The position numbers and the translations under genes are program-made. The notes under the pieces are model-generated. The model was given only the letters and a program-made list of their open reading frames with translations. It searched no databases and was not told the origin of the DNA. A DNA stretch of 44,334 nt from Rhodosalinus sediminis. Its GTDB lineage: Bacteria; Pseudomonadota; Alphaproteobacteria; Rhodobacterales; Rhodobacteraceae. Below are positions 22,910 to 32,539 of this stretch, piece after piece. Within the stretch, counting starts at the first letter, position 1, and each line of letters begins with the position of its first letter. The DNA lies in assembly GCF_003385555.1 (NCBI RefSeq), contig NZ_QOHR01000020.1:8019-52352 (forward strand), in the 5' to 3' direction.

Positions 22910-24238
22910 ATGACGGATCTTCTGAGCCGCGGCGCGGCGGAGCTCGGGCGGGGGATCGCGGCCGGCGAGGTCGATCCCCTCGCCCTCGCGGAGACCTGCC
23001 TCGACGCGGCCTCGGCGCATCCGCTGCGCGACCGGATCTATGCCCGCCTCACGCCCGAGCGCGCCCGCGCCGAGGCGGAGGCCGCCGCCGGGCGCGCGAA
23101 GCGCGGACAGCGGCGCGGCCCGCTCGACGGCGTGCCGGTCAGCTGGAAGGATCTCTTCGACACCGCCGGCACGGCGACGGAGGCGGGCAGCGCGCTCCTG
23201 AAGGGGCGCGTGCCGGCGCGCGACGCCGCCGTGCTGCAGAGCGCCACCGCGCTCGGCCTCGTCTGCCTCGGCAAGACGCATCTCTCCGAGCTCGCCTTCT
23301 CCGGGCTCGGCTACAACCCGGTCACCGCGACGCCGCCCTGCGTGAACGACGCGGGCGCCGTTTCGGGCGGGTCGTCGTCGGGCGCGGCGGCGAGCGTGGC
23401 CTTCGGCCTCGCCCCCGCGGCGATCGGCTCGGACACCGGCGGCTCGGTGCGGGTGCCGGCGGCGTGGAACGATCTCGTCGGGCTCAAGACGACCGCCGGG
23501 CGGCTCTCGCTCGAGGGGGTCGTGCCGCTCGCCGCGCGCTTCGACACGGTGGGGCCGCTCGCCCGGCGGGTGGAGGACGCGGCGCTCCTGCTCGCCGCGC
23601 TCGAGGGGACGCGCGCGCCCGACCTGCGCGGCGCGCGGCTCGACGGGGCGCGCCTCGCCGAGATCCGCACCATCGCCTTCGACGACCTGCGCGACGCGCC
23701 CGAGGAGGGCTACACCCGCGCGCGGGCCCGGCTCGAGGCCGCGGGCGCCGAGGTGGTGCCCATCGAGGTGCCCGCGCTCGAGGGGCCGATGGGCGACTCG
23801 GCGCTGCTCTACACCTCCGAAGCCTACGCCGCATGGCGCGAGGTGATCGAGGCGAACCCCGACGCGATGTTCCCCGAGATCCTCGCGCGGTTCCGAGGGG
23901 GCGCCGAGACGCGCGCGGCCGATTACCTCGCCGCCTGGGAGCGGATGATGGCCGCGCGCCGCGCCTGGGCCGACGCGACGGCCGGCTTCGACGCGGTGAT
24001 CTGCCCGACGGTCGCCATCGCGCCGCCGCAGCTCGACCGGCTCGAGACCGAGAGCGCGTATTACCGGACCGAGAACCTGCTGACGCTGCGCAACACGCGG
24101 ATCGGCAACCTGATGAAGCTGCCGGGGCTCACCCTGCCGACGGGCGTGCCCTCGGCGGGCATCCAGTTTCTCGGCCGGCCGATGGGCGAGGCGGCGCTCC
24201 TGCGGCTCAGCGCGGCGGCGGAGGCGGCGCTCGCCTGA
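22910..24238 (+). CDS. Amidase-signature-family hydrolase
   Basis: A 442-aa amidase (GatA/AmiE-type signature). The Ser-cisSer-Lys triad is visible as Lys80 (PVSWKDLFDTAG), Ser155 (VSGGSSSGAAAS) and Ser179 (GSDTGGSVRVPA), with the family's 24-residue Ser spacing. It hydrolyses C-N bonds of amides. No GatB or GatC genes are nearby, so it is a metabolic amidase rather than the tRNA amidotransferase subunit. GAGGG precedes the ATG. A hairpin lies between it and the aminotransferase gene. Confidence 0.92.
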   Translation: MTDLLSRGAAELGRGIAAGEVDPLALAETCLDAASAHPLRDRIYARLTPERARAEAEAAAGRAKRGQRRGPLDGVPVSWKDLFDTAGTATEAGSALLKGRVPARDAAVLQSATALGLVCLGKTHLSELAFSGLGYNPVTATPPCVNDAGAVSGGSSSGAAASVAFGLAPAAIGSDTGGSVRVPAAWNDLVGLKTTAGRLSLEGVVPLAARFDTVGPLARRVEDAALLLAALEGTRAPDLRGARLDGARLAEIRTIAFDDLRDAPEEGYTRARARLEAAGAEVVPIEVPALEGPMGDSALLYTSEAYAAWREVIEANPDAMFPEILARFRGGAETRAADYLAAWERMMAARRAWADATAGFDAVICPTVAIAPPQLDRLETESAYYRTENLLTLRNTRIGNLMKLPGLTLPTGVPSAGIQFLGRPMGEAALLRLSAAAEAALA

Positions 24239-24260
24239 CGCCCGGGCGCTATGGCGCGCC

Positions 24261-24291
24261 CGCCACAAGCCTGTGGCGCTTCGGTCTTTTT
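24261..24291 (+). terminator. Probable terminator after the amidase gene
   Basis: A 7-bp stem CGCCACA / TGTGGCG with loop AGCC, followed after a short gap by TCTTTTT (24285-24291). The T-run is unusual for this GC-rich DNA and supports termination ahead of the aminotransferase gene. Confidence 0.45.
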
Positions 24292-24367
24292 CTGGACGCC
24301 GCGCCGCCGCGCCGGTATCCTGCTGGCCAAAGGGGCGCGACGACCCCGATCTTGAGGCAGTGCAGGC

Positions 24368-25546
24368 ATGTATCCCGAGCGGTTCGGCTCCCTCCCGGCC
24401 TATGCGTTCCCGCGTCTGCGGGCGCTTCTCGACGACCACCCGCCCGGCGGCGAAGTGGTTCAGATGGCGATCGGGGAGCCCCAGCACCCCTTCCCCGACT
24501 GGCTGGGCGAGGTCATCGCCGCCGAGGCCGCGGGCTTCGGCCGCTACCCCCCGAACGAGGGGACGCCCGCGCTCCGGCAAGCGGCGGCGGGCTATCTGGA
24601 GCGGCGCTACGGCGTGACGCTGGACCCGGACGCGCAGATCATGGCGCTCAACGGCACGCGCGAGGGGCTCTACAATGCAGCGATGGCGCTCCTGCCGTCC
24701 GAGAAGGCCGGACAGCGCGCCGCGGTGCTGATGCCCAACCCCTTCTACCAGGTCTACATGGTCGCCGCGCGCTCCATCGGGGCGGAGGCGGTCTTCGTCC
24801 CCGCCACGCGCGAGACGGGCTTCCTGCCCGATCTCGCGGCCCTGCCCGAGGAATTGCTCGCGCGGACGGCGGCGGTCTACATCTGCTCGCCCGCCAACCC
24901 GCAGGGCGCGGTGGCCGACGCGGTCTACTGGGACCGGCTGCTGGACCTCGCCGAGGCGCATGATTTCAAGATCCTCGCCGACGAGTGCTACGCCGAGATC
25001 TACCGCGAGACGCCGCCCACCGGCGCACTGGAGATCGCCGCGGCGAAGGGGGCCGACCCGGAGCGCGTGGTCGTCTTTCATTCGCTCTCCAAGCGGTCGA
25101 ACGTGCCGGGCCTGCGCTCGGGCGTCGTCGCCGGCGGGCCGGAAAGCCTCGCCCGGATCAAGCAGCTGCGCGCCTACTCGGGCGCGCCCCTGCCCTTGCC
25201 GATCCAGCACGCCTCGGCCCGGCTCTGGGAGGACGACGACCACGTGGAGGAAAACCGCCGCCTCTACCGCCGCAAGTTCGCGCTCGCCGACGAGGTGCTC
25301 GGCGATCTGCCGGGCTACACGGCGCCCGAGGCGGGCTTTTTCCTCTGGCTCGAGACGGGCGACGGCGAAAAGGCGGCGCTCCGGCTCTGGCGCGAGGCGG
25401 GGGTGCGGGCGCTGCCCGGCGCCTATCTCGCGCAGGACGCGGAGGGCGGCAATCCGGGCGCGGCCTACCTGCGCGCGGCGCTCGTCGCGCCGGAGGCCGA
25501 GGTATTGCGCGGGCTCGAGGCGATCCGCCGCGTGCTCGAAGACTGA
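24368..25546 (+). CDS. PLP-dependent class I/II aminotransferase, DapC-like
   Basis: A 392-aa fold-type I aminotransferase. It starts [20 protein letters not shown] and has [45 protein letters not shown] and the PLP lysine Lys242 in [15 protein letters not shown]. The FPDWLGEVI and [16 protein letters not shown] combination is that of the N-succinyl-diaminopimelate aminotransferase-like group, so lysine/peptidoglycan precursor synthesis is the best guess. Other dicarboxylic amino-acid substrates cannot be excluded. ftsK follows 20 bp downstream on the same strand. Confidence 0.87.
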   Translation: MYPERFGSLPAYAFPRLRALLDDHPPGGEVVQMAIGEPQHPFPDWLGEVIAAEAAGFGRYPPNEGTPALRQAAAGYLERRYGVTLDPDAQIMALNGTREGLYNAAMALLPSEKAGQRAAVLMPNPFYQVYMVAARSIGAEAVFVPATRETGFLPDLAALPEELLARTAAVYICSPANPQGAVADAVYWDRLLDLAEAHDFKILADECYAEIYRETPPTGALEIAAAKGADPERVVVFHSLSKRSNVPGLRSGVVAGGPESLARIKQLRAYSGAPLPLPIQHASARLWEDDDHVEENRRLYRRKFALADEVLGDLPGYTAPEAGFFLWLETGDGEKAALRLWREAGVRALPGAYLAQDAEGGNPGAAYLRAALVAPEAEVLRGLEAIRRVLED

Positions 25547-25566
25547 CACAGGCGAGAGGGGAGACC

Positions 25567-28395
25567 ATGGCGTATCAGGCGCGCGGGCGCGACCCGCTCC
25601 TCGACAGCGAAACGGCGGACGCGCTGGAAAAGCGCGGCAAGGAGCTCGTCGGGCTCGCGCTGATCGCCCTCGGGGCGGCGATGGCGGCGCTTCTGGCGTC
25701 CTACCACCCGGACGACCCGAGCTGGATGGCCGCCACCGACGGCGAGGTGCGCAACTGGCTCGGCCGCACGGGCGCCACGATCGCCGCGCCGCTGGTGCTG
25801 GTCGTCGGGATGGGCGCCTGGGGCATCGCCGTGGTCGCCGCGGGCTGGGGCCTGCGCCTCTGCCTGCACCGGGGCGGCGAGCGGGCGCTCGGCCGTCTCG
25901 TCTTCGCGCCGATCTGGATCGCCGCGCTCTCGGTCTACGCCGCGACGCTGGTGCCCGGCGCGGGCTGGACGCATGCCTTCGGCCTCGGCGGGTTCTTCGG
26001 GGACACCGCGCTCGCCGCGATGCTGACGGCGGTGCCCGTCGGCCCCGGCCTCGGCCTGCGGCTCGTCTCGGCCGGGATGGCGGCGGCGCTCGTGGCGATG
26101 GGGGCCTTCGTCCTGGGCTTTTCGTGGCGCGAACTGCGCGGCATCGGGCGGTTCCTCGTGCTCGGCATCGTCGTCGTCTACGCCGCGCTGCTCTCGGCGC
26201 TCGCGCGCGCTGGGCGGTCGACGGGGGCCGGTCTGCTCGGGCTGCGCGCGGCGCTCGCCGACCGGGCGGAGGCCCGGGCCGAGGCGCAGGCCGCGCGGGA
26301 GACGCGCGAGGACGCCGCGCCCCGCGCCGGCGGCGGGCTGCTGGCGCGCATGCCCGCGATCGGCCGCCGGGCCGAGCCGATGCCGGAGCCCGAGCTCATC
26401 GAGGAGACGCCGCCCGAGGACGACGCCGAGGCGCCCGGAGAGGACCACATCCGCGCGCGCATCGCCGACGCCGTGCGCAGCCGCGCCCGGCGCGAGGGCG
26501 CGCCCGCTATCGTGCGCGAGGCGCCGCTCACCCGCGGGCGGGGCCGGCGCCCCGATCCGCTCGTCCTCGACTCCGCGGCCCCGCGGCAGGACCCCCCCTT
26601 GAGCGGTCCCGCGCGCCCGGTCGAGCCGCCGCTCACCGCGCCGGAGCCCAAGGCGGAGGGCGCGGCCCCCGAAGCGGCGGAGGTCGAAACGCCGCAGTTC
26701 GAGGCGCCGGAGGTCGAGGCGCCGCGCGCCGAAGGCGCGCCCGTCGTGCACGCCCGCATCCCGGCCGCCGAGCCGCCGCGCCCGGTGGTGGAACCGCAGG
26801 CGCGCAAGGCGCCCGCCCCCTCGCGCCGCGCCAGGGAAGAGGCGCAGCCGGCGCTGCGCTTCGCCGAGGCGGAGGAGGACACGGCCTTCGAGCTTCCGCC
26901 GCTCGCGCTCCTGCGCAACCCGGATTCGATCGAACGCCACTACCTGAGCGAGGACGCGCTCGCCGAGAACGCCCGCATGCTCGAGAACGTGCTCGAGGAC
27001 TACGGCGTGAAGGGCGACATCGTCAGCGTCCGCCCCGGCCCGGTGGTGACCATGTACGAACTCGAGCCCGCGCCGGGGCTGAAGGCGAGCCGGGTCATCA
27101 ACCTCGCCGACGACATCGCGCGCTCGATGTCGGCGCTCTCGGCGCGCGTCTCGACGGTGCCGGGGCGCTCGGTCATCGGGATCGAGCTGCCCAACGACCG
27201 GCGCGAGATGGTGCTCCTGCGCGAACTGCTGGCGAGCCGCGACTTCGGCGACGGCACGCAGAAGCTGCCGCTCGCGCTCGGCAAGACGATCGGGGGCGAA
27301 TCGATCGTCGCCAACCTCGCCAAGATGCCGCACCTGCTGATCGCGGGGACGACCGGCTCGGGCAAGTCGGTGGCGATCAACACCTTCATCCTGTCGCTGC
27401 TCTACAAGCTCACGCCGGACGAATGCCGGCTGATCATGATCGACCCGAAGATGCTGGAGCTCAGCGTCTACGACGGGATTCCGCATCTCCTCTCGCCCGT
27501 GGTGACGGACCCCAAGAAGGCGGTCGTGGCGCTCAAGTGGGTCGTCGCCGAGATGGAGGAGCGCTACCGCAAGATGTCGAAGATGGGCGTGCGCAACATC
27601 GACGGCTACAACAGCCGCGTCGCCGACGCGCAGGCCAAGGGCGAGATGTTCCGCCGCACGGTGCAGACCGGCTTCGACGACGAGACCGGCGAGCCCGTCT
27701 TCGAGACCGAGGAATTCGCCCCCGAGAAGATGCCCTACATCGTCGTCATCGTGGACGAGATGGCCGACCTGATGATGGTCGCGGGCAAGGAGATCGAAGC
27801 CTGCATCCAGCGCCTCGCGCAGATGGCGCGCGCCTCCGGCATCCACCTGATCATGGCGACGCAGCGCCCCTCGGTGGACGTCATCACCGGCACGATCAAG
27901 GCGAACTTCCCGACGCGCATCAGCTTTCAGGTCACCTCGAAGATCGACTCGCGGACGATCCTCGGCGAGATGGGCGCCGAGCAGCTTCTGGGCATGGGCG
28001 ACATGCTCTACATGGCCGGCGGCGGGCGCGTCACGCGAGCGCACGGGCCCTTCGTCTCGGACGAGGAGGTCGAGGAGGTCGTCAACCACCTCAAGGCCTT
28101 CGGCCCGCCCGACTACGTCTCGGGCGTGGTCGAGGGACCGGAGGAGGAGAAATCCGGCGACATCGACGCGGTGCTCGGCCTCGGCGGCAACACCGACGGC
28201 GAGGACGCGCTCTACGATCAGGCGGTGGCCATCGTGGCGAAGGACCGCAAGTGCTCGACCTCCTACATCCAGCGCAAGCTCGGCATCGGCTACAACAAGG
28301 CCGCGCGCCTCGTGGAGCAGATGGAGGACCAGGGCGTCGTGACCCCGGCCAACCACGTCGGCAAGCGCGAGATCCTGCTGCCCGAACCGCAGTGA
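25567..28395 (+). CDS. ftsK: DNA translocase FtsK
   Basis: Septal DNA pump that clears chromosome termini and activates XerCD at dif. The 942-aa protein has four N-terminal membrane helices (about residues 27-220). A Pro/Ala/Glu/Arg-rich linker (about 225-450) contains near-repeats such as [15 protein letters not shown]. The motor follows with Walker A GTTGSGKS (residues 594-601) and Walker [13 protein letters not shown], then [13 protein letters not shown]. The C-terminal gamma winged helix ([37 protein letters not shown]) reads the KOPS orientation sequence. The ATG at 25567 has GAGAGGGGAGA upstream. lolA follows in the common ftsK-lolA order. Confidence 0.97.
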   Translation: MAYQARGRDPLLDSETADALEKRGKELVGLALIALGAAMAALLASYHPDDPSWMAATDGEVRNWLGRTGATIAAPLVLVVGMGAWGIAVVAAGWGLRLCLHRGGERALGRLVFAPIWIAALSVYAATLVPGAGWTHAFGLGGFFGDTALAAMLTAVPVGPGLGLRLVSAGMAAALVAMGAFVLGFSWRELRGIGRFLVLGIVVVYAALLSALARAGRSTGAGLLGLRAALADRAEARAEAQAARETREDAAPRAGGGLLARMPAIGRRAEPMPEPELIEETPPEDDAEAPGEDHIRARIADAVRSRARREGAPAIVREAPLTRGRGRRPDPLVLDSAAPRQDPPLSGPARPVEPPLTAPEPKAEGAAPEAAEVETPQFEAPEVEAPRAEGAPVVHARIPAAEPPRPVVEPQARKAPAPSRRAREEAQPALRFAEAEEDTAFELPPLALLRNPDSIERHYLSEDALAENARMLENVLEDYGVKGDIVSVRPGPVVTMYELEPAPGLKASRVINLADDIARSMSALSARVSTVPGRSVIGIELPNDRREMVLLRELLASRDFGDGTQKLPLALGKTIGGESIVANLAKMPHLLIAGTTGSGKSVAINTFILSLLYKLTPDECRLIMIDPKMLELSVYDGIPHLLSPVVTDPKKAVVALKWVVAEMEERYRKMSKMGVRNIDGYNSRVADAQAKGEMFRRTVQTGFDDETGEPVFETEEFAPEKMPYIVVIVDEMADLMMVAGKEIEACIQRLAQMARASGIHLIMATQRPSVDVITGTIKANFPTRISFQVTSKIDSRTILGEMGAEQLLGMGDMLYMAGGGRVTRAHGPFVSDEEVEEVVNHLKAFGPPDYVSGVVEGPEEEKSGDIDAVLGLGGNTDGEDALYDQAVAIVAKDRKCSTSYIQRKLGIGYNKAARLVEQMEDQGVVTPANHVGKREILLPEPQ

Positions 28396-28466
28396 CCCCC
28401 GCGCCGTCGCGGCAAAGTGACCGGCCGGGTGGTGCATGCCGCCGCCCGCGCCCCTATCTTGGCGCC

Positions 28467-29075
28467 ATGAGCATCAAGCGGACACTGACGGCGGGGGCGG
28501 TCGCCCTCCTCGCGGCGGGGCCGGCGGCGGCCGAGAAGCTGTCGCTCGGCGCGATCTCCGGGTATCTGAACGGGCTCGGCACCGTGCAGGCCGATTTCAC
28601 GCAGATCGCCGCCGACGGGAGCGAGCAGACCGGCACGCTCTACATCGCGCGGCCGGGGCGCATGCGCTTCGAATACGACCCCCCGCAGGAGACGCTCGTC
28701 CTCGCCGCCGCCGGCGCGGTGGCGATCTTCGACGACAAGGGCGACGCGCGGCCCGAGACCTATCCGCTCGACCGCACGCCGCTGAACCTGATCCTCGCCG
28801 AGACGGTGGATCTCACCCGCGCCCGCATGGTGACCGGACACCGCGAGACCGAGGGCGGCGCGACCGTCGTCACCGCGCAGGACCCGGAGCGCCCGGACAC
28901 CGGGCGCCTGCGCCTCGTCTTCACCGGCCCGCCGGTCGCCCTGCGCCAGTGGCAGGTGATCGACGCGCAGGGGGGCGTGACGACCGTCATGCTGCACGAC
29001 ATGCAGATGCGCGCGGACCTGCCCGACCGGCTCTTCAACATCCAGCTCAACACGCCCGAGGGCGGGCGGCGCTGA
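28467..29075 (+). CDS. lolA: Outer-membrane lipoprotein carrier protein LolA
   Basis: Periplasmic chaperone that takes lipoproteins from LolCDE to the outer membrane. The 202-aa precursor has a Sec signal peptide (MSIKRTLTAGAVALLAAGPA, cleavage probably after AAA at about residue 22). The LolA core follows: LSLGAISGYLNGLGTVQADF, GTLYIARPGRMRFEYDPPQE and NLILAETVDLTRARMV. It lies 71 bp after ftsK. Its stop is 2 bp from the convergent transglycosylase stop, so transcripts must overlap or end bidirectionally. Confidence 0.95.
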   Translation: MSIKRTLTAGAVALLAAGPAAAEKLSLGAISGYLNGLGTVQADFTQIAADGSEQTGTLYIARPGRMRFEYDPPQETLVLAAAGAVAIFDDKGDARPETYPLDRTPLNLILAETVDLTRARMVTGHRETEGGATVVTAQDPERPDTGRLRLVFTGPPVALRQWQVIDAQGGVTTVMLHDMQMRADLPDRLFNIQLNTPEGGRR

Positions 29076-29077
29076 TC

Positions 29078-29653
29078 CTACCGGCAGGTCGCCAGCTGCG
29101 CCTGGTAGCGCCGGGCCCGCCGGTCGACGCGATCGGCCACGCGCAGGAGCCACGACTTCGCGTTGTAGCTGCCGCGCGCGAAGCCGCCGTGCCCCTCGTG
29201 ATAGGCGAGGTACTGGTTGCGCGCGTCCGAGAGCGGGATGCCGTTACGCTCCCGCGAGAGGGTCATGTACCAGCCCATGAAGTCCGCAGCGTCGCGGATG
29301 TCGTCGCGCCGCGCGCGCCGCTTGCCGGTGGCGCGCTTGTAATCCTCCCAGGTGCCGTCGAGCGCCTGGCTGTAGCCGTAGGCGGAGCTCTGCCGCCCCA
29401 TGGGCACCACGCCCAGCGCGTAGCGGAAGGGGGTGCGCGCGTCGCCGATGAAGCGGCTTTCCTGGTGCATGGTGGCCATCTGCACATGCACCGGCACGCC
29501 CCACTCGCGCTCGGCGGCGCGGAAGGCGCGGTAGTAGTGCGGGCGCTCCCGCGTCAGCGCGCAGGCGTCATCGAGGTTGCGGGGCGCGGAATAGCTGCCG
29601 CCGCACGATCCGACGACGAGCGCCGCGAGGAGCGCGATCAGGAGTCTGCTCAT
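29078..29653 (-). CDS. Lytic transglycosylase-type SLT lipoprotein
   Basis: A 191-aa predicted lipoprotein with signal LLIALLAALVVGSC (lipid Cys17) and a lysozyme-like SLT fold. The catalytic Glu65 lies in MATMHQESRFIGDA, followed by YGYSQALDGTWEDYK, DFMGWYMTLSRERNG and YLAYHEGHGGFARGSYNAK. It should cut peptidoglycan in the cell envelope. The compact single-domain form is frequent in Rhodobacterales. It is convergent with lolA and divergent from hspQ. Confidence 0.88.
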   Translation of the reverse strand: MSRLLIALLAALVVGSCGGSYSAPRNLDDACALTRERPHYYRAFRAAEREWGVPVHVQMATMHQESRFIGDARTPFRYALGVVPMGRQSSAYGYSQALDGTWEDYKRATGKRRARRDDIRDAADFMGWYMTLSRERNGIPLSDARNQYLAYHEGHGGFARGSYNAKSWLLRVADRVDRRARRYQAQLATCR

Positions 29654-29699
29654 CTGCCTCGTGTCCTTTCGAAGACCGATCGTGCCGTCGGTTTCGTTC

Positions 29700-29728
29700 A
29701 GTATAGCCGATCGCGGCGCGCGGGGGAA
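29700..29728 (-). promoter_or_regulatory. Possible promoter of the transglycosylase gene
   Basis: On the minus strand TATACT (29705-29700) is a strong -10. The matching -35 (TTCCCC, 29728-29723, 17-bp spacer) is poor, so an activator or another sigma factor may be involved. Confidence 0.35.
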
Positions 29729-29863
29729 TCCGCGTTTCGCCGCGCCCGGCGGCGGCGACTGTCGGATCGCCCGTCACAGACTGTTTCGTGTGCGCCGCGG
29801 CCGCGCTCATGGACAAACCGCCGCCCGCGGCGCTAGAAGACCCCAAGGATGAAGGACATGCGC

Positions 29864-30184
29864 ATGACACGTGCAAAATACGGGCTCGGCCAGGTGGTGC
29901 GCCACAAGCGGCACCCCTTCCGGGGCGTCGTCTTCGACGTCGACCCCGAGTTCAACAACACCGAGGAATGGTATCAGGCCATCCCCGAGGACAGCCGCCC
30001 GGCCAAGGAACAGCCCTTCTATCACCTGCTCGCCGAGAACGATCAGAGCTTCTACATCGCCTACGTCTCGGAGCAGAACCTCGTGGCCGACTACTCCGGG
30101 GAGCCGGTCGATCACCCCGACATCCCCGAGTTCTTCGGCCCCTTCGAGGACGGGCACTACCCGCTCGACGTGCAGCTGAACTGA
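29864..30184 (+). CDS. hspQ: Heat-shock protein HspQ
   Basis: Small hemimethylated-DNA-binding-fold protein that in E. coli modulates Lon and is Lon-degraded. The 106-aa product reads RAKYGLGQVVRHKRHPFRGV, VFDVDPEFNNTEEWY, FYHLLAENDQSFYIAYVSEQ and ends FEDGHYPLDVQLN. Three in-frame ATGs (29849, 29858, 29864) are possible; the last is preferred because GAAGGA lies 7 nt before it and the family starts MTxRAKY. It is single-gene and divergent from the transglycosylase. Confidence 0.93.
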   Translation: MTRAKYGLGQVVRHKRHPFRGVVFDVDPEFNNTEEWYQAIPEDSRPAKEQPFYHLLAENDQSFYIAYVSEQNLVADYSGEPVDHPDIPEFFGPFEDGHYPLDVQLN

Positions 30185-30256
30185 GCCCGAGGCGGTGCGC
30201 CGCGAGCGCGGCGGCCCGCCCCGGCCCGACGCCGCGGATGCGGCGCGCCCCTCCGC

Positions 30257-31831
30257 TCAGTAGCCGAGCGCGCAGCCGTCCTTGCGCGGGTCGGAGGCGC
30301 CCTCGAGCACGCCGTCGTCCCGGATGCGGATTGCCTGCCCGCCGCCGAGGGGCTGGTCCGGCGTCACGACCCGGTGCCCCAGATCAGCGAGCGCGCGGCG
30401 CGTCGCCTCGGGATACCCCCGTTCGAGTTGCAGCGCGCCGGCGTCGGCGAAGGCCCGCGGCGCGTCGAGCGCAGCCTGCGGGTCCATCCCGTAGTCCGCG
30501 ATGTTCGACAGGACGCGCGCGTGCCCGGTCGGCTGATAGCCGCCGCCCATGACGCCGAAGGGCATCGTCACGCGCCCGCCCTCGCGCAGCATCGCCGGGA
30601 TGATCGTGTGCATCGGCCGCCGCCCGCCGCCGTATTCGTTCGGGTGGCCCTCCGTGAGCGTGAACCCCGCGCCACGGTTGTGCAGCAGGATGCCGAAGCG
30701 CTCCGAGGCGAGGCCGGAGCCGAAGCCGTGGAAGATCGAGCAGATCAGCGAGACGGCCATGCGGTCGCGGTCCACCACCGTGATATAGACCGTGTCGCGG
30801 TGGATCGCCTCGGTCAGCGGCGCCACGTCGGGCAGCACCGCGTCGGGCCGGATCAGCCCGGCGAGGCGCCGCGCGGTCCCGGGATCGGTGAGCCGCGCCG
30901 CCTCCGCCCGCTCGGGATCGGCGACGAATCGGTTGCGCGCGTCCTCGGCCAGCTTCCACGCCTCCGCCTCGATATGCGCGCGCTCGGGGCCGAAGGGATC
31001 GAGCGCAGCGAGGTCGAACTCCTCGAGGATCTGCGCGAGCAGGATCGCCGCCGCACCCTGCCCGTTCGGCGGATGCTCGACGAGTTCGCGGCCCCGGTAG
31101 TGCCCCGAAATCGGCTGCGCGGGCGTCGGCGCGGCGGCGGCGAAATCCTCCGCCGTGTGCAGCCCGCCGCGCGCCGCGAGGGTGGCGAGGATGTCCTCGG
31201 CGACCTCCCCCTCGTAGAAGGCGCGGGCGCCGTCGCGGGCGATGCGGCGCAGCACCTCGGCCTGTCCCGGCGCGCGGAACAGCGTCCCCGGCGCGGGCGC
31301 CGCGCCGCCCACGAGAAAGTGATCCCGCGCCGCACCCGAGAGCCGCGCGGCTGCGGTCGTCCAGTCGAAGGCCACGCGCGGGGCGACCGGCACGCCGGCC
31401 TCCGCCGCCTCGATCGCCGGGGCGAGCAGCGCGCCGAGGCCGAGCCGCCCCTCGGTCGTGGCGAGATGGTCGAAGGCGGCGACGGCGCCCGGCACGGTCA
31501 CGGCCTCCGCCCCATCCACCGGCACGGCGTCGAGCCCGCGCGCGCGCAACGCGTCCGCGGTGGCGGCCGCGGGCGCGCGGCCGGAGCCGTTGAGCGCGCG
31601 CACCTCGTCCTCGCCCGCGCGGGTCCAGAGCGCGAAGGCGTCGCCGCCGAGCCCGGTCATGTGCGGCTCGCAGATCCCGAGGAGCACGGCGCCCGCGATG
31701 GCCGCGTCCATCGCGTTCCCGCCGCGGCGCAGGATGTCCACCGCCGCCAGCGCCGCGCGCGGATGCGAGGTGGCGCACATGCCCTCGCTCGCGAAGACGG
31801 GCGAGCGCCCGGGGGTCTGGAAATCGCGCAT
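30257..31831 (-). CDS. ggt: Gamma-glutamyltransferase family protein
   Basis: N-terminal-nucleophile hydrolase of the gamma-glutamyltranspeptidase family (524 aa), which transfers or hydrolyses gamma-glutamyl groups such as glutathione's. The self-cleavage and catalytic Thr347 is in HRDTVYITVVDRDRMAVSLI. N-terminal RRGGNAMDAAIAGAVLLGIC and EPHMTGLGGDAFALW, and C-terminal GFGSGLASERFGILLHNRG and GGGRRPMHTIIPAM, are typical. No signal peptide is visible, so unlike E. coli GGT it appears cytoplasmic. The ATG at 31831 follows GGAGGAG. Confidence 0.92.
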   Translation of the reverse strand: MRDFQTPGRSPVFASEGMCATSHPRAALAAVDILRRGGNAMDAAIAGAVLLGICEPHMTGLGGDAFALWTRAGEDEVRALNGSGRAPAAATADALRARGLDAVPVDGAEAVTVPGAVAAFDHLATTEGRLGLGALLAPAIEAAEAGVPVAPRVAFDWTTAAARLSGAARDHFLVGGAAPAPGTLFRAPGQAEVLRRIARDGARAFYEGEVAEDILATLAARGGLHTAEDFAAAAPTPAQPISGHYRGRELVEHPPNGQGAAAILLAQILEEFDLAALDPFGPERAHIEAEAWKLAEDARNRFVADPERAEAARLTDPGTARRLAGLIRPDAVLPDVAPLTEAIHRDTVYITVVDRDRMAVSLICSIFHGFGSGLASERFGILLHNRGAGFTLTEGHPNEYGGGRRPMHTIIPAMLREGGRVTMPFGVMGGGYQPTGHARVLSNIADYGMDPQAALDAPRAFADAGALQLERGYPEATRRALADLGHRVVTPDQPLGGGQAIRIRDDGVLEGASDPRKDGCALGY

Positions 31832-31856
31832 CTGCTCCTCCACTCGGCCTGATCGA

Positions 31857-31885
31857 GTGCTAGGCGCGCGCGCCGGCGGACGCAA
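31857..31885 (-). promoter_or_regulatory. Promoter of ggt
   Basis: On the minus strand TTGCGT (31885-31880), 17 bp, TAGCAC (31862-31857), with initiation about 20 nt before the ATG. The -10 is the same hexamer as at atpI. Confidence 0.5.
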
Positions 31886-31908
31886 TGCTCGGGATGACGT
31901 TGGGAGAA

Positions 31909-31957
31909 CCTCGGTGCCGCGCACAAGGTGGGGGCTATTGACGGCGCGGCACCGAGG
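31909..31957. repeat. 14-bp perfect inverted repeat between rsbW-like gene and ggt
   Basis: Arms CCTCGGTGCCGCGC (31909-31922) and GCGCGGCACCGAGG (31944-31957) around a 21-nt loop. It lies 58 bp beyond the stop of the anti-sigma-kinase gene and 24 bp upstream of the ggt -35. It could terminate the former, act as an operator for the latter, or be part of a small RNA. No U-tract follows on either strand. Confidence 0.7.
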
Positions 31958-32014
31958 GAAGCCTGTGCAGCTACGCGGCCCTGCATGACCGGGCAATCTG
32001 GCACACTCGGGGAC

Positions 32015-32506
32015 TCAATCGGGCGTTTTCGCGGCATCGGGCGGCTCTGCGACGCCGCCGCCCGGACAGGCGAAGCGCAGCGCGAGCTCGTTGCGCCCTG
32101 CCGCCCGGCGGTAGTGCAGCTCCGCCGTCAGCGCCTGCACGAGGCCCCAGCCGAAGCCGCCCTCCGGCAGGTCGACGCACGGCACGTCGAGCGCCGGCAG
32201 CGCGGCGCAGGGCGGCGCGCCGTTCGGCATCGGGCGGCCGTCGTCGCTGACGCGGACGAGCAGGCCGCAGGCCCCGGCGCGCACCTCGATCCGGATGGCG
32301 CCGCGCCGATCCGAGGGCCCGGCGTGCTCGACGATGTTGTTGAGCACTTCGGCGACGGCGATCTCGACCGAATCGAGCCCCTCGGCGCAGGCGCCACCGG
32401 TCTGCGCGGCGAGCGCGGCACGCAGATCGGCGAGCGCCGGCCGGACCTCCGAGAGGCGGCCGCGGCAGGAGAGCGCGACGAGCGGCTCGGCCTTGGTGCG
32501 CGGCAT
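32015..32506 (-). CDS. Anti-sigma-factor serine kinase-like ATPase (RsbW/SpoIIAB type)
   Basis: A 163-aa GHKL ATPase. The N box is EIAVAEVLNNIVEHA (Asn56/57), the G1 box VSDDGRPMP and the G2 box EGGFGWGLVQALTAELHYRR. Such kinases phosphorylate a STAS antagonist and sequester a sigma factor or other partner. It lies directly downstream of a STAS gene (33-bp gap), forming a two-gene partner-switching module. No sigma factor or PP2C phosphatase gene is adjacent, so the controlled target is elsewhere. Confidence 0.88.
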   Translation of the reverse strand: MPRTKAEPLVALSCRGRLSEVRPALADLRAALAAQTGGACAEGLDSVEIAVAEVLNNIVEHAGPSDRRGAIRIEVRAGACGLLVRVSDDGRPMPNGAPPCAALPALDVPCVDLPEGGFGWGLVQALTAELHYRRAAGRNELALRFACPGGGVAEPPDAAKTPD

Positions 32507-32539
32507 GGCCCCGACCCTCCGACGACGCGGGCCGGCCGG

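Noticed and set aside
21467-25549. Long minus-strand open frame over ubiH, amidase and aminotransferase genes
   Set aside because: Antisense or out-of-frame to three clearly assigned proteins, no family motifs, Arg/Gly/His-rich shadow.
25465-28437. Minus-strand open frame the length of ftsK
   Set aside because: Exact antisense shadow of ftsK with His/Arg/Asp/Val composition and no recognisable domain.
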